Source of the DNA: Lactifluus volemus | Taxonomy: Eukaryota > Basidiomycota > Agaricomycetes > Russulales > Russulaceae | Assembly: GCA_022376515.1 (NCBI GenBank) | Contig: WTXI01000013.1 | Coordinates: 434,001-498,000 of the forward strand | Length of the DNA stretch: 64,000 nucleotides | Reading direction: 5' to 3' | In this document: positions 34,127 to 44,496 of the stretch, piece by piece | Position numbering within the stretch: the first letter of the stretch is position 1 | Layout of the letters: the number at the start of each line of letters is the position of its first letter | Notes under the pieces: model-generated | Database searches by the model: none | Told to the model about the DNA's origin: nothing | The model's input: the letters and a program-made list of their open reading frames with translations, nothing else | Translations under genes and position numbers: made by a program

Positions 34127-37100
34127 ACCTTCTGGAGTGTCAAAACCTGGGGGGGAGCCATATAGATCTCCTCTTTCAGGTCCCCATTGAGGTAGGCTGA
34201 TTTGACGTCCAACTGATGGACTTCCAGATCGTATTCGGCAGCGAGCGCGAGGACGGTGCGCAGCGAGGCGAACTTCGCCACTGGGGCGAACGTTTCATCG
34301 AAATCGATCCCTTCTGTCTGGGTGAAGCCCTGCGCGACGAGGCGCGCCTTGTGCTTCTGGATTGTGCCGTCGGGACCTCGTTTTATTTTGAAGACCCACT
34401 TACTGCCAACGATTTTTCGATCGGTTGGGCGCGGCACCAACTCGTATACTCCCATGTTTTCGAACATGCGCTTCTCGTCATTGCATGCTAGTTCCCATTC
34501 AACGGCGTCGGGACGTGCCATTGCCTCGGCGTAGGTCCGAGGGTCGCTGGCGGGATCGCCTTGCGCGACGGCGGCGCGTTCGGCGTTTCGCTTGCGCGCT
34601 CCGTATGACGTCGCGGAATAGCGTGCGTCGTCGTCACGGATGGGTGCGCGGACGTTGCGTTTAGGACGGGAGAGCGCGATCGGAAGATCGGGAGGAGGTG
34701 GAGGTGCTGTAGGTGTTTCATCAAGTAGTTCCTCGATTTCTGATTCACTTTCTGATTCGTTTTCAGAGTTACTATCAGATTCTGAGGGACTTGGAGATGC
34801 CTTCGGAATTTGTGGTGTTTCCGATGGCGTTGCGATCTCGGCGTCGGGCGTTTCGTCGGGTTCGAGGATTATTCGCTCGAAGCGTTTAACGGGCCCCCCT
34901 TCATCGAATACGACGTCGCGCGACTCGAAAAAACGGCCTGATTTCCGGTGCACAAGTCGGTAAGCTTTCCGATTTTTTGCTAAGCCGATAAATGTGCAGA
35001 TCAGTGATCGCGCAGCCAATTTGGCGCGTTTTTTCTTAGGGACGTGCATGAAGGCTCGGGAGCCGAATACCCGGTACATCGAGATGTCTGGCTTGTTGCC
35101 GCTCCAGACTTCGTCCGGCGTGAGGTTATCGAGTGCCCGTGTATGGGACACGTTGTGGAGTAGCGCGGCGTATTCTAGCGCGTCGTACCAGTACGAATCG
35201 GGGAGATTCGCATCGGTGAGCATCGCGCGCACCTTGTCGAGCAGTGTGCGGTTCATCCGCTCGGCAACGCCGTTGTGCTCCGGCGTGTGTGGTGTCGTGA
35301 TTTCGTGCTGAATGCCCCTCTCCTCTAGGTATTTATTGAAGTCCCCCCCTTTGTACTCGCCCCCTCCATCTGAACGAAGAAGATGGAGCCGTTTCCCGGT
35401 CTGTACCTCGGCGCGTTCGACAAACACCTTGAAACGGTCAAGTGTGTCCGATTTCTCGCGCAAGCCGTCCACGAAGACTTTGCGGGACGCGTCGTCGATC
35501 CAGGTAACAAAGTAGTAGTATCCTTTGTGGGATCGGGTCGGAATCTTGCCACATAAGTCTGAGTGTATGCGGCCGAGGACGTTTTCGGTTCGGGACTCTG
35601 TCGTTTTTTGGATTTCGGCGCGGGTCTGCTTCCCCTTGAGGCATGGCTCACACGGGGTGGTAAGTGACTTCCCAGACGTGATTTCGATGCCACTGACTAT
35701 GCCCTTTCGGGCCATGCGTAGGATCGTGTCCGTGTTCAGGTGGCCGAGACGCCGGTGCCAAGTAGCCAGATCGGCTTTCGCAGATGGAGCCCGTGCCGAT
35801 AAGGCGAATTCGTGTGCGGGGGACAAGTCATCGCCTTCCGCGGGGAATGTTTCGACGATCGCGATCCGAGCGGTGGCGAGGGGGACAGTTTGGATGTTCA
35901 TGAGGTAAAGGTTTTGATGCCGCTGACCTTCGCAGATAACGTTTTCGGTCGCGTCGAATATTTGGCAGCCTTGCCCAGCGAATCGGACGTCGGCGCCGCA
36001 GCTCGTGAGGTGGGAAACGGACAGCAGGTTCCCGTGCAACTCGGGGACGTAGAGGACGTTCTGCAAGATTACGTCGCTCCACTCGTTTCCGGCGCGCATC
36101 CGAACATGCACGCGTCCCTGGCCGATGCCTTGGATGGCGCTGTTATCGCCCAGGACGACGGGGATGTTCCGGGTAAGGCTAGAAAATTGCTGGAACCAAT
36201 TTCTGTTGGAGCACATGGTGCGTGATGCACCAGAGTCCATTATCCAGGAATTCTGGTTTAACTTCAGATTGGTAGCATTTGACTGTGCCCGGAAGACATG
36301 AACAGTTCGAATGGTCTCGTCCGTGGTCGTCTCGTCAGCGTTCGCGATTTTCGCCGTTGCGGCAGGCGTCGCGTTTGCCGGTTTCGCGTTCGCGGTGGCC
36401 TTGGCCTCCTGCTCCTTCTTCAACTTTCGACATTCGCTCGTATCGTGCCCTTTGATTTTGCAATGGTTGCAGTACTTTTTCGACTTGTCTTCCTGGTTCC
36501 CTTTACCCTTCCCTTTTCCCTTTTTAGCGGCCTTGATCGATTTTGCGAAAAAAGCGGTGGCGGCCATGCCCGATTCGTGGACGCGGCGTTGTTCATCTCG
36601 TATGATCTGAGATTTCGTGTTTTCGATATCGATATTGTCGCGTGTTGAGAGTATGGTTTTGAGGGTGGATTGAGAAGGTGGAAGGGCTCCGATGATCGTA
36701 TGCGCGATGATGCGGTCATCGAGTGCGAGTCCGAGGGCGGTGATGGTGCGAGCGGATCGTATTAAAGAATTAATTTGAGGCTCGAGAGGCTCCGTATCGA
36801 GAAGCTGGCGGCGGAAGACGTCGTCGATGAGGTGGGTTATCCTCTGCTCGCCTTTCCCCTCGTAACGCTCCGCTAATCGACTCCAGGTATCCTTTGCGGA
36901 TTTCGTGTCGAGGACCGAGTTGAGCGGCTCGTCTGTCATGGCCATTACGAGATGCATTCGCGCGCTCTCGTTTTTGGTGTTCCAGTGCGCGTAGCCCGTC
37001 GGATCGGCTGCTGGATCTGGTTTTGTGAGGGCTCCGCTGGTGACAGACCAGAGGTCGTGATATGTGAAAACAGTCTCGACGCGGCACTTCCAGAAAGCGT

Positions 37101-37221
37101 AATTGCTACCGTCCATTTCGAGAAGGGGTAGGTTGAGCAAGTGAGGAGGTCGTCCCGGAGCAGTCTGAGAAGAAGTCGAGGCCCCTGCGGAGGAGGCGCT
37201 GGTACCTTGCGGTGTAGACAT
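34117..37221 (-). CDS. Copia Gag-Pol: Gag, protease, integrase, start of RT
   Basis: 1,034 residues from the ATG at 37221. Domain order: copia-type Gag (LLEMDGSNYAFWKCRVETVF), zinc knuckle CNHCKIKGHDTSEC near residue 250, aspartic protease with DSGA near 325, GAG-pre-integrase WHRRLGH with a C..C pair near 485, integrase core with Asp in HSDLCG, Asp in RSDGGGEY and Glu in HNGVAERMNR, then an acidic Ser/Glu-rich linker, then reverse transcriptase fingers (WVFKIKRGPDGTIQKHKARL, DFDETFAPVAKF, QLDVKSAYLNGDLKEEIYM). The frame leaves the conserved path right after IYMAPP at the homopolymer and stops at 34117. All visible catalytic residues are in place. Confidence 0.93.
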   Translation of the reverse strand: MSTPQGTSASSAGASTSSQTAPGRPPHLLNLPLLEMDGSNYAFWKCRVETVFTYHDLWSVTSGALTKPDPAADPTGYAHWNTKNESARMHLVMAMTDEPLNSVLDTKSAKDTWSRLAERYEGKGEQRITHLIDDVFRRQLLDTEPLEPQINSLIRSARTITALGLALDDRIIAHTIIGALPPSQSTLKTILSTRDNIDIENTKSQIIRDEQRRVHESGMAATAFFAKSIKAAKKGKGKGKGNQEDKSKKYCNHCKIKGHDTSECRKLKKEQEAKATANAKPANATPAATAKIANADETTTDETIRTVHVFRAQSNATNLKLNQNSWIMDSGASRTMCSNRNWFQQFSSLTRNIPVVLGDNSAIQGIGQGRVHVRMRAGNEWSDVILQNVLYVPELHGNLLSVSHLTSCGADVRFAGQGCQIFDATENVICEGQRHQNLYLMNIQTVPLATARIAIVETFPAEGDDLSPAHEFALSARAPSAKADLATWHRRLGHLNTDTILRMARKGIVSGIEITSGKSLTTPCEPCLKGKQTRAEIQKTTESRTENVLGRIHSDLCGKIPTRSHKGYYYFVTWIDDASRKVFVDGLREKSDTLDRFKVFVERAEVQTGKRLHLLRSDGGGEYKGGDFNKYLEERGIQHEITTPHTPEHNGVAERMNRTLLDKVRAMLTDANLPDSYWYDALEYAALLHNVSHTRALDNLTPDEVWSGNKPDISMYRVFGSRAFMHVPKKKRAKLAARSLICTFIGLAKNRKAYRLVHRKSGRFFESRDVVFDEGGPVKRFERIILEPDETPDAEIATPSETPQIPKASPSPSESDSNSENESESESEIEELLDETPTAPPPPPDLPIALSRPKRNVRAPIRDDDARYSATSYGARKRNAERAAVAQGDPASDPRTYAEAMARPDAVEWELACNDEKRMFENMGVYELVPRPTDRKIVGSKWVFKIKRGPDGTIQKHKARLVAQGFTQTEGIDFDETFAPVAKFASLRTVLALAAEYDLEVHQLDVKSAYLNGDLKEEIYMAPPQVLTLQKVWS

Positions 37222-37292
37222 TCTGCGTGAGGAGGGCCTGGTTTAGCTTGTTCGGAATTTGTACGCGCGCGGTGTCTTCGAGAGCTCTTAAA

Positions 37293-37309
37293 GCTCAGGT
37301 CTCATAATC
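37293..37309 (-). other. Primer-binding site, probably half-tRNA-Met type
   Basis: The 17 bases next to the 5' LTR read GCTCAGGTCTCATAATC on the plus strand. This resembles the D-arm/anticodon-arm segment of a methionine tRNA (…CTCATAA… around the CAT anticodon). Some copia elements are known to prime from an internal tRNA-Met fragment. The match to this organism's own tRNA is not checked. Confidence 0.5.
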
Positions 37310-37663
37310 TATTGGAGTGAGACACTAAGGCTCAGTCTGTAAAAGAAAAGACTATATTGTTCTAACCTATTGGAGTGAGACACTAAGGCTAGAGTAAGTG
37401 GTAAGTTACTGAGAACTAAGTAAATGAAGGAGAGACTAACCTCAGTCTGTAAAAGAAAAGACTGAGGTGATGTGAACACGGTGTCTACACTATATAGGGA
37501 ATTCAACTGAGGTCAAATTGTGAATGGATTAAACTATAAGGGGATAATAAAAACGACTTAGTGTAGAACGCGGAAAGTCTCTGGGTGTCCGTGTCACGCG
37601 TCATGTGACGTGTGACCACGAAGCGTCGCTCGACTTGCGCCTTGCGAGGCTGCGCTCCCAACA
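37310..37663 (-). repeat. LTR (5' LTR of the element)
   Basis: 354 bp, by eye identical to 32635-32988. Confidence 0.93.
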
Positions 37664-37668
37664 ATCGG
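37664..37668 (+). repeat. Target-site duplication, right (ATCGG)
   Basis: Partner of 32630-32634. Confidence 0.9.
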
Positions 37669-38506
37669 AAGCAGTAACTTCACTTATAGCAGTGAATCAT
37701 CTGTCACAGTCCTCTTTGATATCTCCCTCCATCGTTTCATCTTCCCGTACTCATTCCTCCCACATCGAAACTTCCACTCGCCGTTCAAGTGCGGCCAATT
37801 CCAGACAGCCGAAGGTACCCTCCGTTGCGTTGCAGCATCTCCACTCAGGAATCCTTCCCGACATATGCGAGCACTGCTGTAGGGACACTCCTCCCGCGAT
37901 CTCCCCAATCACTGATTCCTTACTTGTCCCATGTAACAGATCGACCTCCCAAGCTAATTCATGGCCACACCAACGTACTCCCTGCACTCCGACTCGAACC
38001 TCACTCTGCCTTCCTTGCTGCCTATCATTTCCGCATTTCCTGTCCCGATGCCCTTGAGAAATCAACGACACCGGATCCGAACGACCCTTTCACACCTTGG
38101 ATGGGACTACCTGACATCCCACCTTCCCGAGCTGACTGCGGGCGAGCCATTCGCAAGGCGCCTCGCCCTGTTGCTCGACTCGAATGACTCGGACATACGG
38201 GATTGGGCACAGAAAGGATACCTCAAGCTCGGACGCACGGGACGCCAGCTCTTCGACATTTCTCTGGATGGCCCCGAGGTGAACCCACCTAAGGAGTGGA
38301 GTGCCAACAAACGTGAGGAGCGTTCGGAGACGCTCAAGGAAAGGCTGGAGAGGGAGAAGGAAAGACGGGAAGAACGAGAGGAGGTCGAGCGCGAGATGGG
38401 CTGGGCACGACTTGAAGACATGTTCGGCGAGTGGCTCGTTGATGGGCATGTCGATAGCGTGTTTCGGGCCTCGCCCCCATTTTCCCTTTGTTTCCCTTTC
38501 ATCTAG
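37669..38506 (+). pseudogene. 3' part of gene split by copia element
   Basis: Continues the frame of the left part (EAVTSLIAVNHLSQSSLISP). Several frames are open here and introns are likely, so the middle is unsettled. The best supported final exon is within 37961-38506 and reads LGWDYLTSHLPELTAGEPFA, LLLDSNDSDIRDWAQKGYLK and then a long Arg/Glu-rich helix (KRE..RSETLKERLEREKERR) before GWARLEDMFGEWLVDG. The latter predicts a coiled coil. No family recognised. With a 5-kb insertion in an exon the gene on this chromosome cannot give a normal product. Confidence 0.5.
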
Positions 38507-39710
38507 AGTCACTTACACTCTTCCCTTTCATCTCCATCTGTCTCACACTTAGATTTCAGTCCGTAGTTTTCGTGCTCGTGCCACTCGCTACCTTACTTAC
38601 TTTCCCGCTATCGACGCGTTATCTCGTTTTAGATTAATCAGCTCGAATGTATAAATATGTCTGCGAAATGTATACTCCAAGCCAGCGAAAAATATGCCGC
38701 TCACCCTTGTTCTCGAAAGTTCTCGGTTTGCCTCAAGTTTCTTCTCCTCAAAATCTCGTGTAATCTTCAACCTGCTTCCCTCTCTCGCTTCTCCCTCTAG
38801 TCCCTTCTACCTCCTTCTCTTGAACTCACAAACAGGCAGGCAGAGTTCCTTGCTTTCACTTCTCGATCCCGGCATCTCTGCGCCAAACCCCCTGCAGCTG
38901 TCGCCACACCGTGACCGCCGCCGCTGTTGCGCGCATACCCCTTACCTCTTCCCCCCCGGTCGAGAAGCATGCGCGTTGACCCAGTCGCAATTCGTAGGTC
39001 TGTCATACAAACTTCAAACTCGGCTGAGATGTGACGGGGAGCAAGAGCAGGGGGGACGAGGCACTGGCAGAAGGACATCTAGTACTATATGATTGCCCTT
39101 CCAACGACAATGCAACTGGTTCAAGGGTGCCAGTGGTGGTGAAGAGCTGGTACATACAGTGCTATATGATACAGATTAGAAACAGACTCATGTAATGACT
39201 CCATGTTGAAAACTCTTAAAAGTTCACAAGAAATTTGTTTGCTGATGCTCAACTAAGACAAATTGACTCCGAGTCATGATCAATTTGTTAGAAGTCAATA
39301 CCTTGTTCAGCGGCTCGTTCGTAGTTCATTCGCTTGCATTTCAGGTACGGGTGCCGGATCGGTGGATGGCAGGTGGAACTGCGAGCAGACTCAAGAAATA
39401 AAATCGTCATTTATCCGTGCGACCGCTTTGGGCCAAATCTTTGGAAATGCGAAAGCCACGCAAGGTCCACCTCTGCGATCCTCCCGCAGTCAATCATGAC
39501 CAGCGGTGTTTCACTGGACATTATAAGGAAAAGGACCTGAATGTCCATTCACAGTAGAACGTAGGATGCTTGCGGGTGTTCAAGTTGTGTCAACTGCTGT
39601 ACAAGTGGTGGGCACTGGCATAGTACTTGGTTCCGCCGTGTGGAAAAGGGGGCAGCTGCGACGATGCCGCGTCCGTTTCTGGAGTGCCTGTGCATCCTTC
39701 AATCACAACC
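38507..39710. other. Spacer with no recognised gene
   Basis: Contains pyrimidine-rich tracts near 38500-38560 and 38740-38830 and the upstream region of the F-box-like gene. Short open frames are not supported. Confidence 0.4.
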
Positions 39711-41306
39711 ATGTCATTACTCACCTCCCTGAAAATGCCCGGTTGGTGGTCTACCCCCTCCCTGATTAAAACGCTCGGTGAACGTGAATCAAGTCGTGAG
39801 TTCCAAGCCCGGGTCTTTCAAGCTGTGTCACTGATCTGTTCACCGACTTGCGAATTAATAGGGTGCAATGGAAATAGGCAACACTCGCCTATCCATATCC
39901 TTAATGATGACATGCTTCTCAACATTTTTCATGTCTACCGACTGGCCTATCCGGAAGAGTATGAAGATGAGCAAGGCAGGCAGTACATTAATCGGTTCCA
40001 GCAGCGCTGGTGGTTCAAACTGATACATGTTTGTCGACCGTGGCGAAATCTCATCTTTTCGTCACCATCCCAGCTGAGCCTCAATCTTGTCTGCACCTAT
40101 GGCATACCTGTAGCAGACATGCTCGCACATTCACCACCTTTGCCCCTCACCATCTGTTATCACAAGACTGAACGGGAGTTGACGGCAGAAGATGAATCGG
40201 GCATACTGCTTGCCCTCTCGCACCGTGATCGCTTGCGTCAAATAAACCTTTGCATGCCGTTGACCTCAGATCTGAATAAGTTCATCAGGGTTATGGACAA
40301 AGAATTCCCAATTCTGGAAGAGATATACATTAGCTCTCGGACCAAACAGGTAGCATCTTCTATGCCTACAACATTTCAAGCACCCAAACTACGCTTCCTC
40401 ATGCTGTGGGCAGCGGTCTCGCTTCCGGTTGGATCTCCCCTGCTGAGGACCGCCACACGTCTTGTCACTCTCACTCTTATCAAAACTCAAGAATCTAGTT
40501 ATTTGCCACCAAATTATTTACTGACATGGCTTTCATTTATGCCTCAGCTGGAGGTACTCATAATTGAATTTCTTTCCCCTCTCCCCAACTCTCATTCTAC
40601 TGGTGGGACACAATTGCTCCAGACTCCAAACATGACGCTGGTCACACTAACTAACCTTCGCCGGTTTGTGTTCGTTGGCACAGCCACATACTTGGAGCGT
40701 CTTATTGCTCGGATCAGCGCCCCTTTCCTTGGCACCCTCCACATCTATTATACTAACAATCATCCACTCTCCTTTGCTATCCCACACCTCTTGCAGTTCA
40801 TACAATCATCCCAGAAGCTCATATTTAGCGTTGTCAAGCTCAGCTTCGATGGCGCTTTTGTCCGTCTAAGGGCAGACCCCTGGACAGGGAAATGGAAACA
40901 ACCATTGGTCTTGCGGATCAAGTGCAGATACCTGAATCGGCAGGTAGCATTAGCAGCACAAATCCTCAATAATCTTGCACCTGTCCTCTCTGTCGTGGAG
41001 CGAGTCATGCTCAGCCATGTACATGTTCAATCCTTAGATGAGGTTGACCAAATACAGTGGCGTGAACTTCTCAGACCATTCAGAAATGTGAAGACACTTC
41101 ACGTACAAGACGATCTCGTCATAGGGATTTCTCGTTCTCTACGATGTGAGGACGAAGAACAGCCACTGGAGCTTCTTCCTAATTTGGAGGAGGTTGGATA
41201 TTCTATAGGAAACAATGCCCGAGACGCATTGGCCGCACTATGTCATGAACGAGAAGTAGCAGGCCACCCTGTGAGCCTGAGCTTGGTAGATCCTTCGAGG
41301 CTCTGA
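39711..41306 (+). CDS. F-box-like protein
   Basis: A single intronless frame of 531 residues from the ATG at 39711, which has a good CACAACC context; the frame is open somewhat further upstream but without an ATG. Residues about 70-130 look like the degenerate F-box common in agaricomycetes: PIHILNDDMLLNIFHVYRLA, then WWFKLIHVCRPWRNLIFSSP. The rest has irregular leucine-rich repeat-like units (FQAPKLRFLMLWAAV, LTNLRRFVFVG, ISAPFLGTLHIYY, LLPNLEEVGY). F-box proteins recruit substrates to SCF ubiquitin ligases through Skp1; the target here is unknown. Members of this expanded family are often lineage-specific. Confidence 0.75.
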   Translation: MSLLTSLKMPGWWSTPSLIKTLGERESSREFQARVFQAVSLICSPTCELIGCNGNRQHSPIHILNDDMLLNIFHVYRLAYPEEYEDEQGRQYINRFQQRWWFKLIHVCRPWRNLIFSSPSQLSLNLVCTYGIPVADMLAHSPPLPLTICYHKTERELTAEDESGILLALSHRDRLRQINLCMPLTSDLNKFIRVMDKEFPILEEIYISSRTKQVASSMPTTFQAPKLRFLMLWAAVSLPVGSPLLRTATRLVTLTLIKTQESSYLPPNYLLTWLSFMPQLEVLIIEFLSPLPNSHSTGGTQLLQTPNMTLVTLTNLRRFVFVGTATYLERLIARISAPFLGTLHIYYTNNHPLSFAIPHLLQFIQSSQKLIFSVVKLSFDGAFVRLRADPWTGKWKQPLVLRIKCRYLNRQVALAAQILNNLAPVLSVVERVMLSHVHVQSLDEVDQIQWRELLRPFRNVKTLHVQDDLVIGISRSLRCEDEEQPLELLPNLEEVGYSIGNNARDALAALCHEREVAGHPVSLSLVDPSRL

Positions 41307-41879
41307 CTAAATCGAATATCTCAAGCTCATCCAAAGGTGCAGTAATCGTTTCTCCCGAATCTCCATAGGCACGTCTCTGATACAAATTGGCAGGACACAG
41401 CCGGCAAAAGATATGCGACACCAATACCGGGCGACACGTTTGGCGGTTCAGAGGGACATGCCTCGACGTCCATTGGGAACCTCGGCGACAAGAATTTTAG
41501 TCCTCACAACTCACACTAACTCCCTTTTTCATCTACTCTTACTTGGATTCTCCAAAATATAGTTTGAGATAACATATTTGTGATGTATGTACAAGCACAC
41601 GACTACAATGCCCTCTTCCTCATAGTCGTATACTTAATTCCTTGAAGGTACACCCCGAGCATAATCTTGGAGTCATTAAGCAATGTTCAGTCAGTTTGGC
41701 CGGTACAAGTTTCGTTCATCAATTCTCCCACTCGGCTGACTGCACGTGAGTCGTGCTGCACAAGTCCCAGGGCAACATAGGGACTTTTCTGAGCTCTGAC
41801 ATACTCATTTTTGGTCCCAGCTCTCTTCAATCACTTCTTCCAGTCACACCAATTTCCCAAGCAGAGGCTCTCGTCGGAC
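41307..41879. other. Spacer with no recognised gene
   Basis: No coding evidence beyond short frames. Confidence 0.4.
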
Positions 41880-43074
41880 CCACAGAATACAGGACGTCAT
41901 CGAGCTCGCAGACAAACAACGGAAAAAGGTCGAGGGTAAATTTGTAGTTGATCCTGACGACTCGGAGGTATGTCTTATCCACTGTTGTCAGTGCCTCAAA
42001 CCAAGTAAATCTCTTTCCAGGTGGACGAATTCGTGTACATCCAATGCCTGCTTGAGACAGGTTCGACGATGCTGGCTTTTTGCCTCTTCCAGGGCGAACT
42101 CGATCCACGGATACTCATATCATACTTCCCTGACCTTCGCGGCACGTTGCTCGATGCGAACCCGACGCTTTGAGGTCTTCTCAGGGATCGCCAAGTGTAT
42201 GCCGCCGTACGACTCGATCGACGACATCTGTACGTCCCCTCTTGCCCCCTCCCCGTCCCGGCTCCCCCGCGGCCTTCCTCACATCATAATGACGCCCCCT
42301 TCCCCTCTGCTGGTGGCTAACGTGTTAGTCCTGGCCAACCTAGTTTTTCCCCTTTCCTAGCGACCACGACGCGCTCCGCCCCGTCCACGGTTGAGCTCCG
42401 TCGTCTGCCTGGGATCGCGGCACACGATATACTCAAGAAGTTTTTGCGCAAGTGGAGTCGCGTGCGAAGATTCTAGCACACTGGCCATACGCGCGGTACG
42501 TTGCCCACCCTTTTTTTGTTTCCCCTGTCTGACCTGGCTTTCTGACTCGATTGCGTTCAACGCGTAGATAGATAGTTGACACGGTATTGGCAAGGACGTT
42601 CACGGGAGGGGAGAAAATGACGGACCTGTATGCCCTTCTGGAAGAGTTGAAAGTGATCACTCTCCCACAGGTCGAACCGGTCTTCCACGCAACTGGTCAA
42701 TACTTCTTCGCAATTTCAGACTTGTCGAGGGCGAATGGACACGGAACGTGCTCTCAAGGTGAGGCATCCCGCGAAGCGCGGACAGAAAGCGGTAGATGAA
42801 GCGGCAACGCTGCGGCAAATCCGGGTGGTGAATCCCGACGCTGCAGCGAACACCTCGTTCTCCAAAAGAGGATAACGGTAAGCACTTTTCTGATGGATGA
42901 TTCCCTGCATGATAATCCTTGCAGGATCCAGCATTTCATACGGAACTTGCACTCGTATGCATCGATGAAGTACTTTCTTTCCTCGCCGATGACGCCACGT
43001 CTAAACTCTGGCAAGCAAAAGGTATCTACCTGATCAAATCCTCCTTTGAGATGACCTGATTTCTTCTTTCCACC
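41880..43074 (+). pseudogene. VPS39/VPS3-like vacuolar sorting protein, broken 5' piece
   Basis: Exon-like pieces read as the middle of a VPS39/TGFBRAP1-type tethering subunit (HOPS or CORVET). They include IQDVIELADKQRKKVEGKF, then after an intron DEFVYIQCLLETGSTMLAFC, LDPRILISYFPDLRG, an out-of-frame EVFSGIAKCMPPYDSIDDI, AHDILKKFLRKWSR, IVDTVLARTFTGGEKMTDLY and VEPVFHATGQYF, and finally ELALVCIDEVLSFLADDA. There is a one-base frame break near 42170 and stops elsewhere. Homology ends abruptly at about 43074. A 122-bp part of it recurs inverted at 45.72-45.85 kb. Family naming rests on remembered motifs and is moderately sure. Confidence 0.6.
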
Positions 43075-43477
43075 CGGTCTACTTCGAAGTGCTCAACGAG
43101 GTAGATCGTGAGAAGATCCAGGCCTCCGCTGATTGAAGATCGTCCGCCCGGGCCCTCAAGCTAACGGAGGCCAAGCCAGTGCTGTACAATCACTTTCCTC
43201 TTTTTCAGTATCTCTTTATGCGAAGTGAATCATGCGGAAAGACATCCTTCTTGGACAGCAAGAGATATCCTGTGAAGCCCGACGCGGTTCGTCTATGTCT
43301 TCGAATCCTTACTCACGCATCTGGCTGATCGTCCTACATATAGAACTTAACAGCAGCGCCGGTGATCATGGTAGACACCCAACACTGGATACACTCTTAA
43401 TGATCAGCGTATCTACGAACACGAGCTCCTCTCTAACTACGGCAGCCAATACGTCGAACGCTGTGACCACTAGAACT
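43075..43477. other. Rearranged sequence between pseudogene pieces
   Basis: Fragmentary open frames with no recognised family. Confidence 0.3.
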
Positions 43478-43700
43478 GGACGATCCAGTTCCTAGGGCCG
43501 CCGGCATTCGTGTGATTTGTGTCACCGGGGACAACAGGGGACGACAGAAAGCGTGTGTCGACTCTTTGGTACCAGTGAAGATTTGACGGGAAGAGTTCAC
43601 TGGCCGCGAATTTGAAGGACTCGGTCACGTCGTCGCTATTCAGAAAGCCTCGCTTTTCGAGGTGCTGGACGTCCTACTATCCAATTATGAAACCAGGCAG
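43478..43700 (+). pseudogene. SERCA-type Ca2+ ATPase fragment
   Basis: One frame reads LDDPVPRAAGIRVICVTGDN, then a short altered stretch, an in-frame stop, then EEFTGREFEGLG and AIQKASLFE. These match the order of conserved blocks in P-type calcium ATPases (AGIRV..ITGDN, FTGREFD, KASLFSR). Segments between them are deleted or shifted. It is a small relic in the pseudogene cluster. Confidence 0.65.
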
Positions 43701-43995
43701 CCACGTCAGCTGCTCGCCTCTATCTGCTTTATCCCAGACGTATGACCTCCCAACTGAGGGCGATATTTAGTGGCATTAATTCCACTTAAAGTACTTTGAA
43801 TACATCCTTGTCTGAGGCATCACTTTTGGCCTTATTCTCATCATCCTCGCATGCTGCATTCCCTCTTTTTTCCCAACTCGGTGTCCCAACAATGTTCCTC
43901 TACTGCTGCTGCCGCTCTCGTCATTGTGGGACCATGATGCTCCGGAGTGGGTGGCAAAGCTGCAAGCATGATGGACCCATCGTGATTGCCTAGAG

Positions 43996-44496
43996 CAATG
44001 CTCCGTTAGCCTCTGCACCATCCCAGATTGGTACACCGTACCTGCCAGTGTAGGCTGCCACTCCACGCCCGAAGGACTGACCTAGGTTTTTTCCGTCTCA
44101 CGCATCCACGGCTGCATCGTCTTTCCGCACACCTCGCACTGGGTTTCGCACCATGGCGCTTCTGGGATAGGTCATGCTGTGGACGTGCTTGTGGTGATGT
44201 CTTCCAGGAGATGGCCTGTGGGAATGGGTGGAATAAGGGTTTGGCCGAGAGCGATGGGTGCATATCGAGATGCGCAGCCAAAACTACAGGAATGGTCGCA
44301 GAGGTAAGAACAAAGTGGAACGAATGGTCGAGCGGCACGGGTGCTTGAGCAGTTGTTGGTTCAACTGATGAGAGGGACAGGCTTCTTGTGTAAAGCAGCG
44401 ACGGCACTCAGTAGGATCTATTTCGTACATTTCAGAGAAAAAGTGGGCAGATAGATCGTCAAAGCAAGCCCCTATTGCCATGTCACCGGAAATCAA
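43996..44496 (-). pseudogene. DEAD-box-like helicase fragment
   Basis: On the minus strand, the frame at 44006-44407 contains FHFVLTSATIPVVLAAHLDM, which looks like helicase motif III (SAT) of a DEAD-box protein such as mitochondrial MRH4. Upstream the frame 44284-44496 reads as unrelated short pieces. No Walker motifs or other helicase motifs are present. Confidence 0.35.

Larger units (their letters stand above)
32635..37663 (-). mobile_element. Ty1/copia LTR retrotransposon, complete
   Basis: A 5,029-bp element in minus orientation. It has two 354-bp LTRs that look identical by eye, a 5-bp target duplication, a primer-binding site, a polypurine tract, and Gag-Pol in the copia order: Gag, zinc knuckle, protease, integrase, reverse transcriptase, RNase H. 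Identical LTRs mean a recent insertion. It sits inside a coding exon of a host gene. The only defect I see is one frame break in the reverse transcriptase region at a run of seven G (34149-34155, plus strand). Confidence 0.95.

Noticed and set aside
34216..36648. Many plus-strand frames within the copia element
   Set aside because: They are antisense shadows of Gag-Pol.
37309..37506. Open frames inside the LTRs as small genes
   Set aside because: The same frame occurs in both LTRs and is non-coding LTR sequence.
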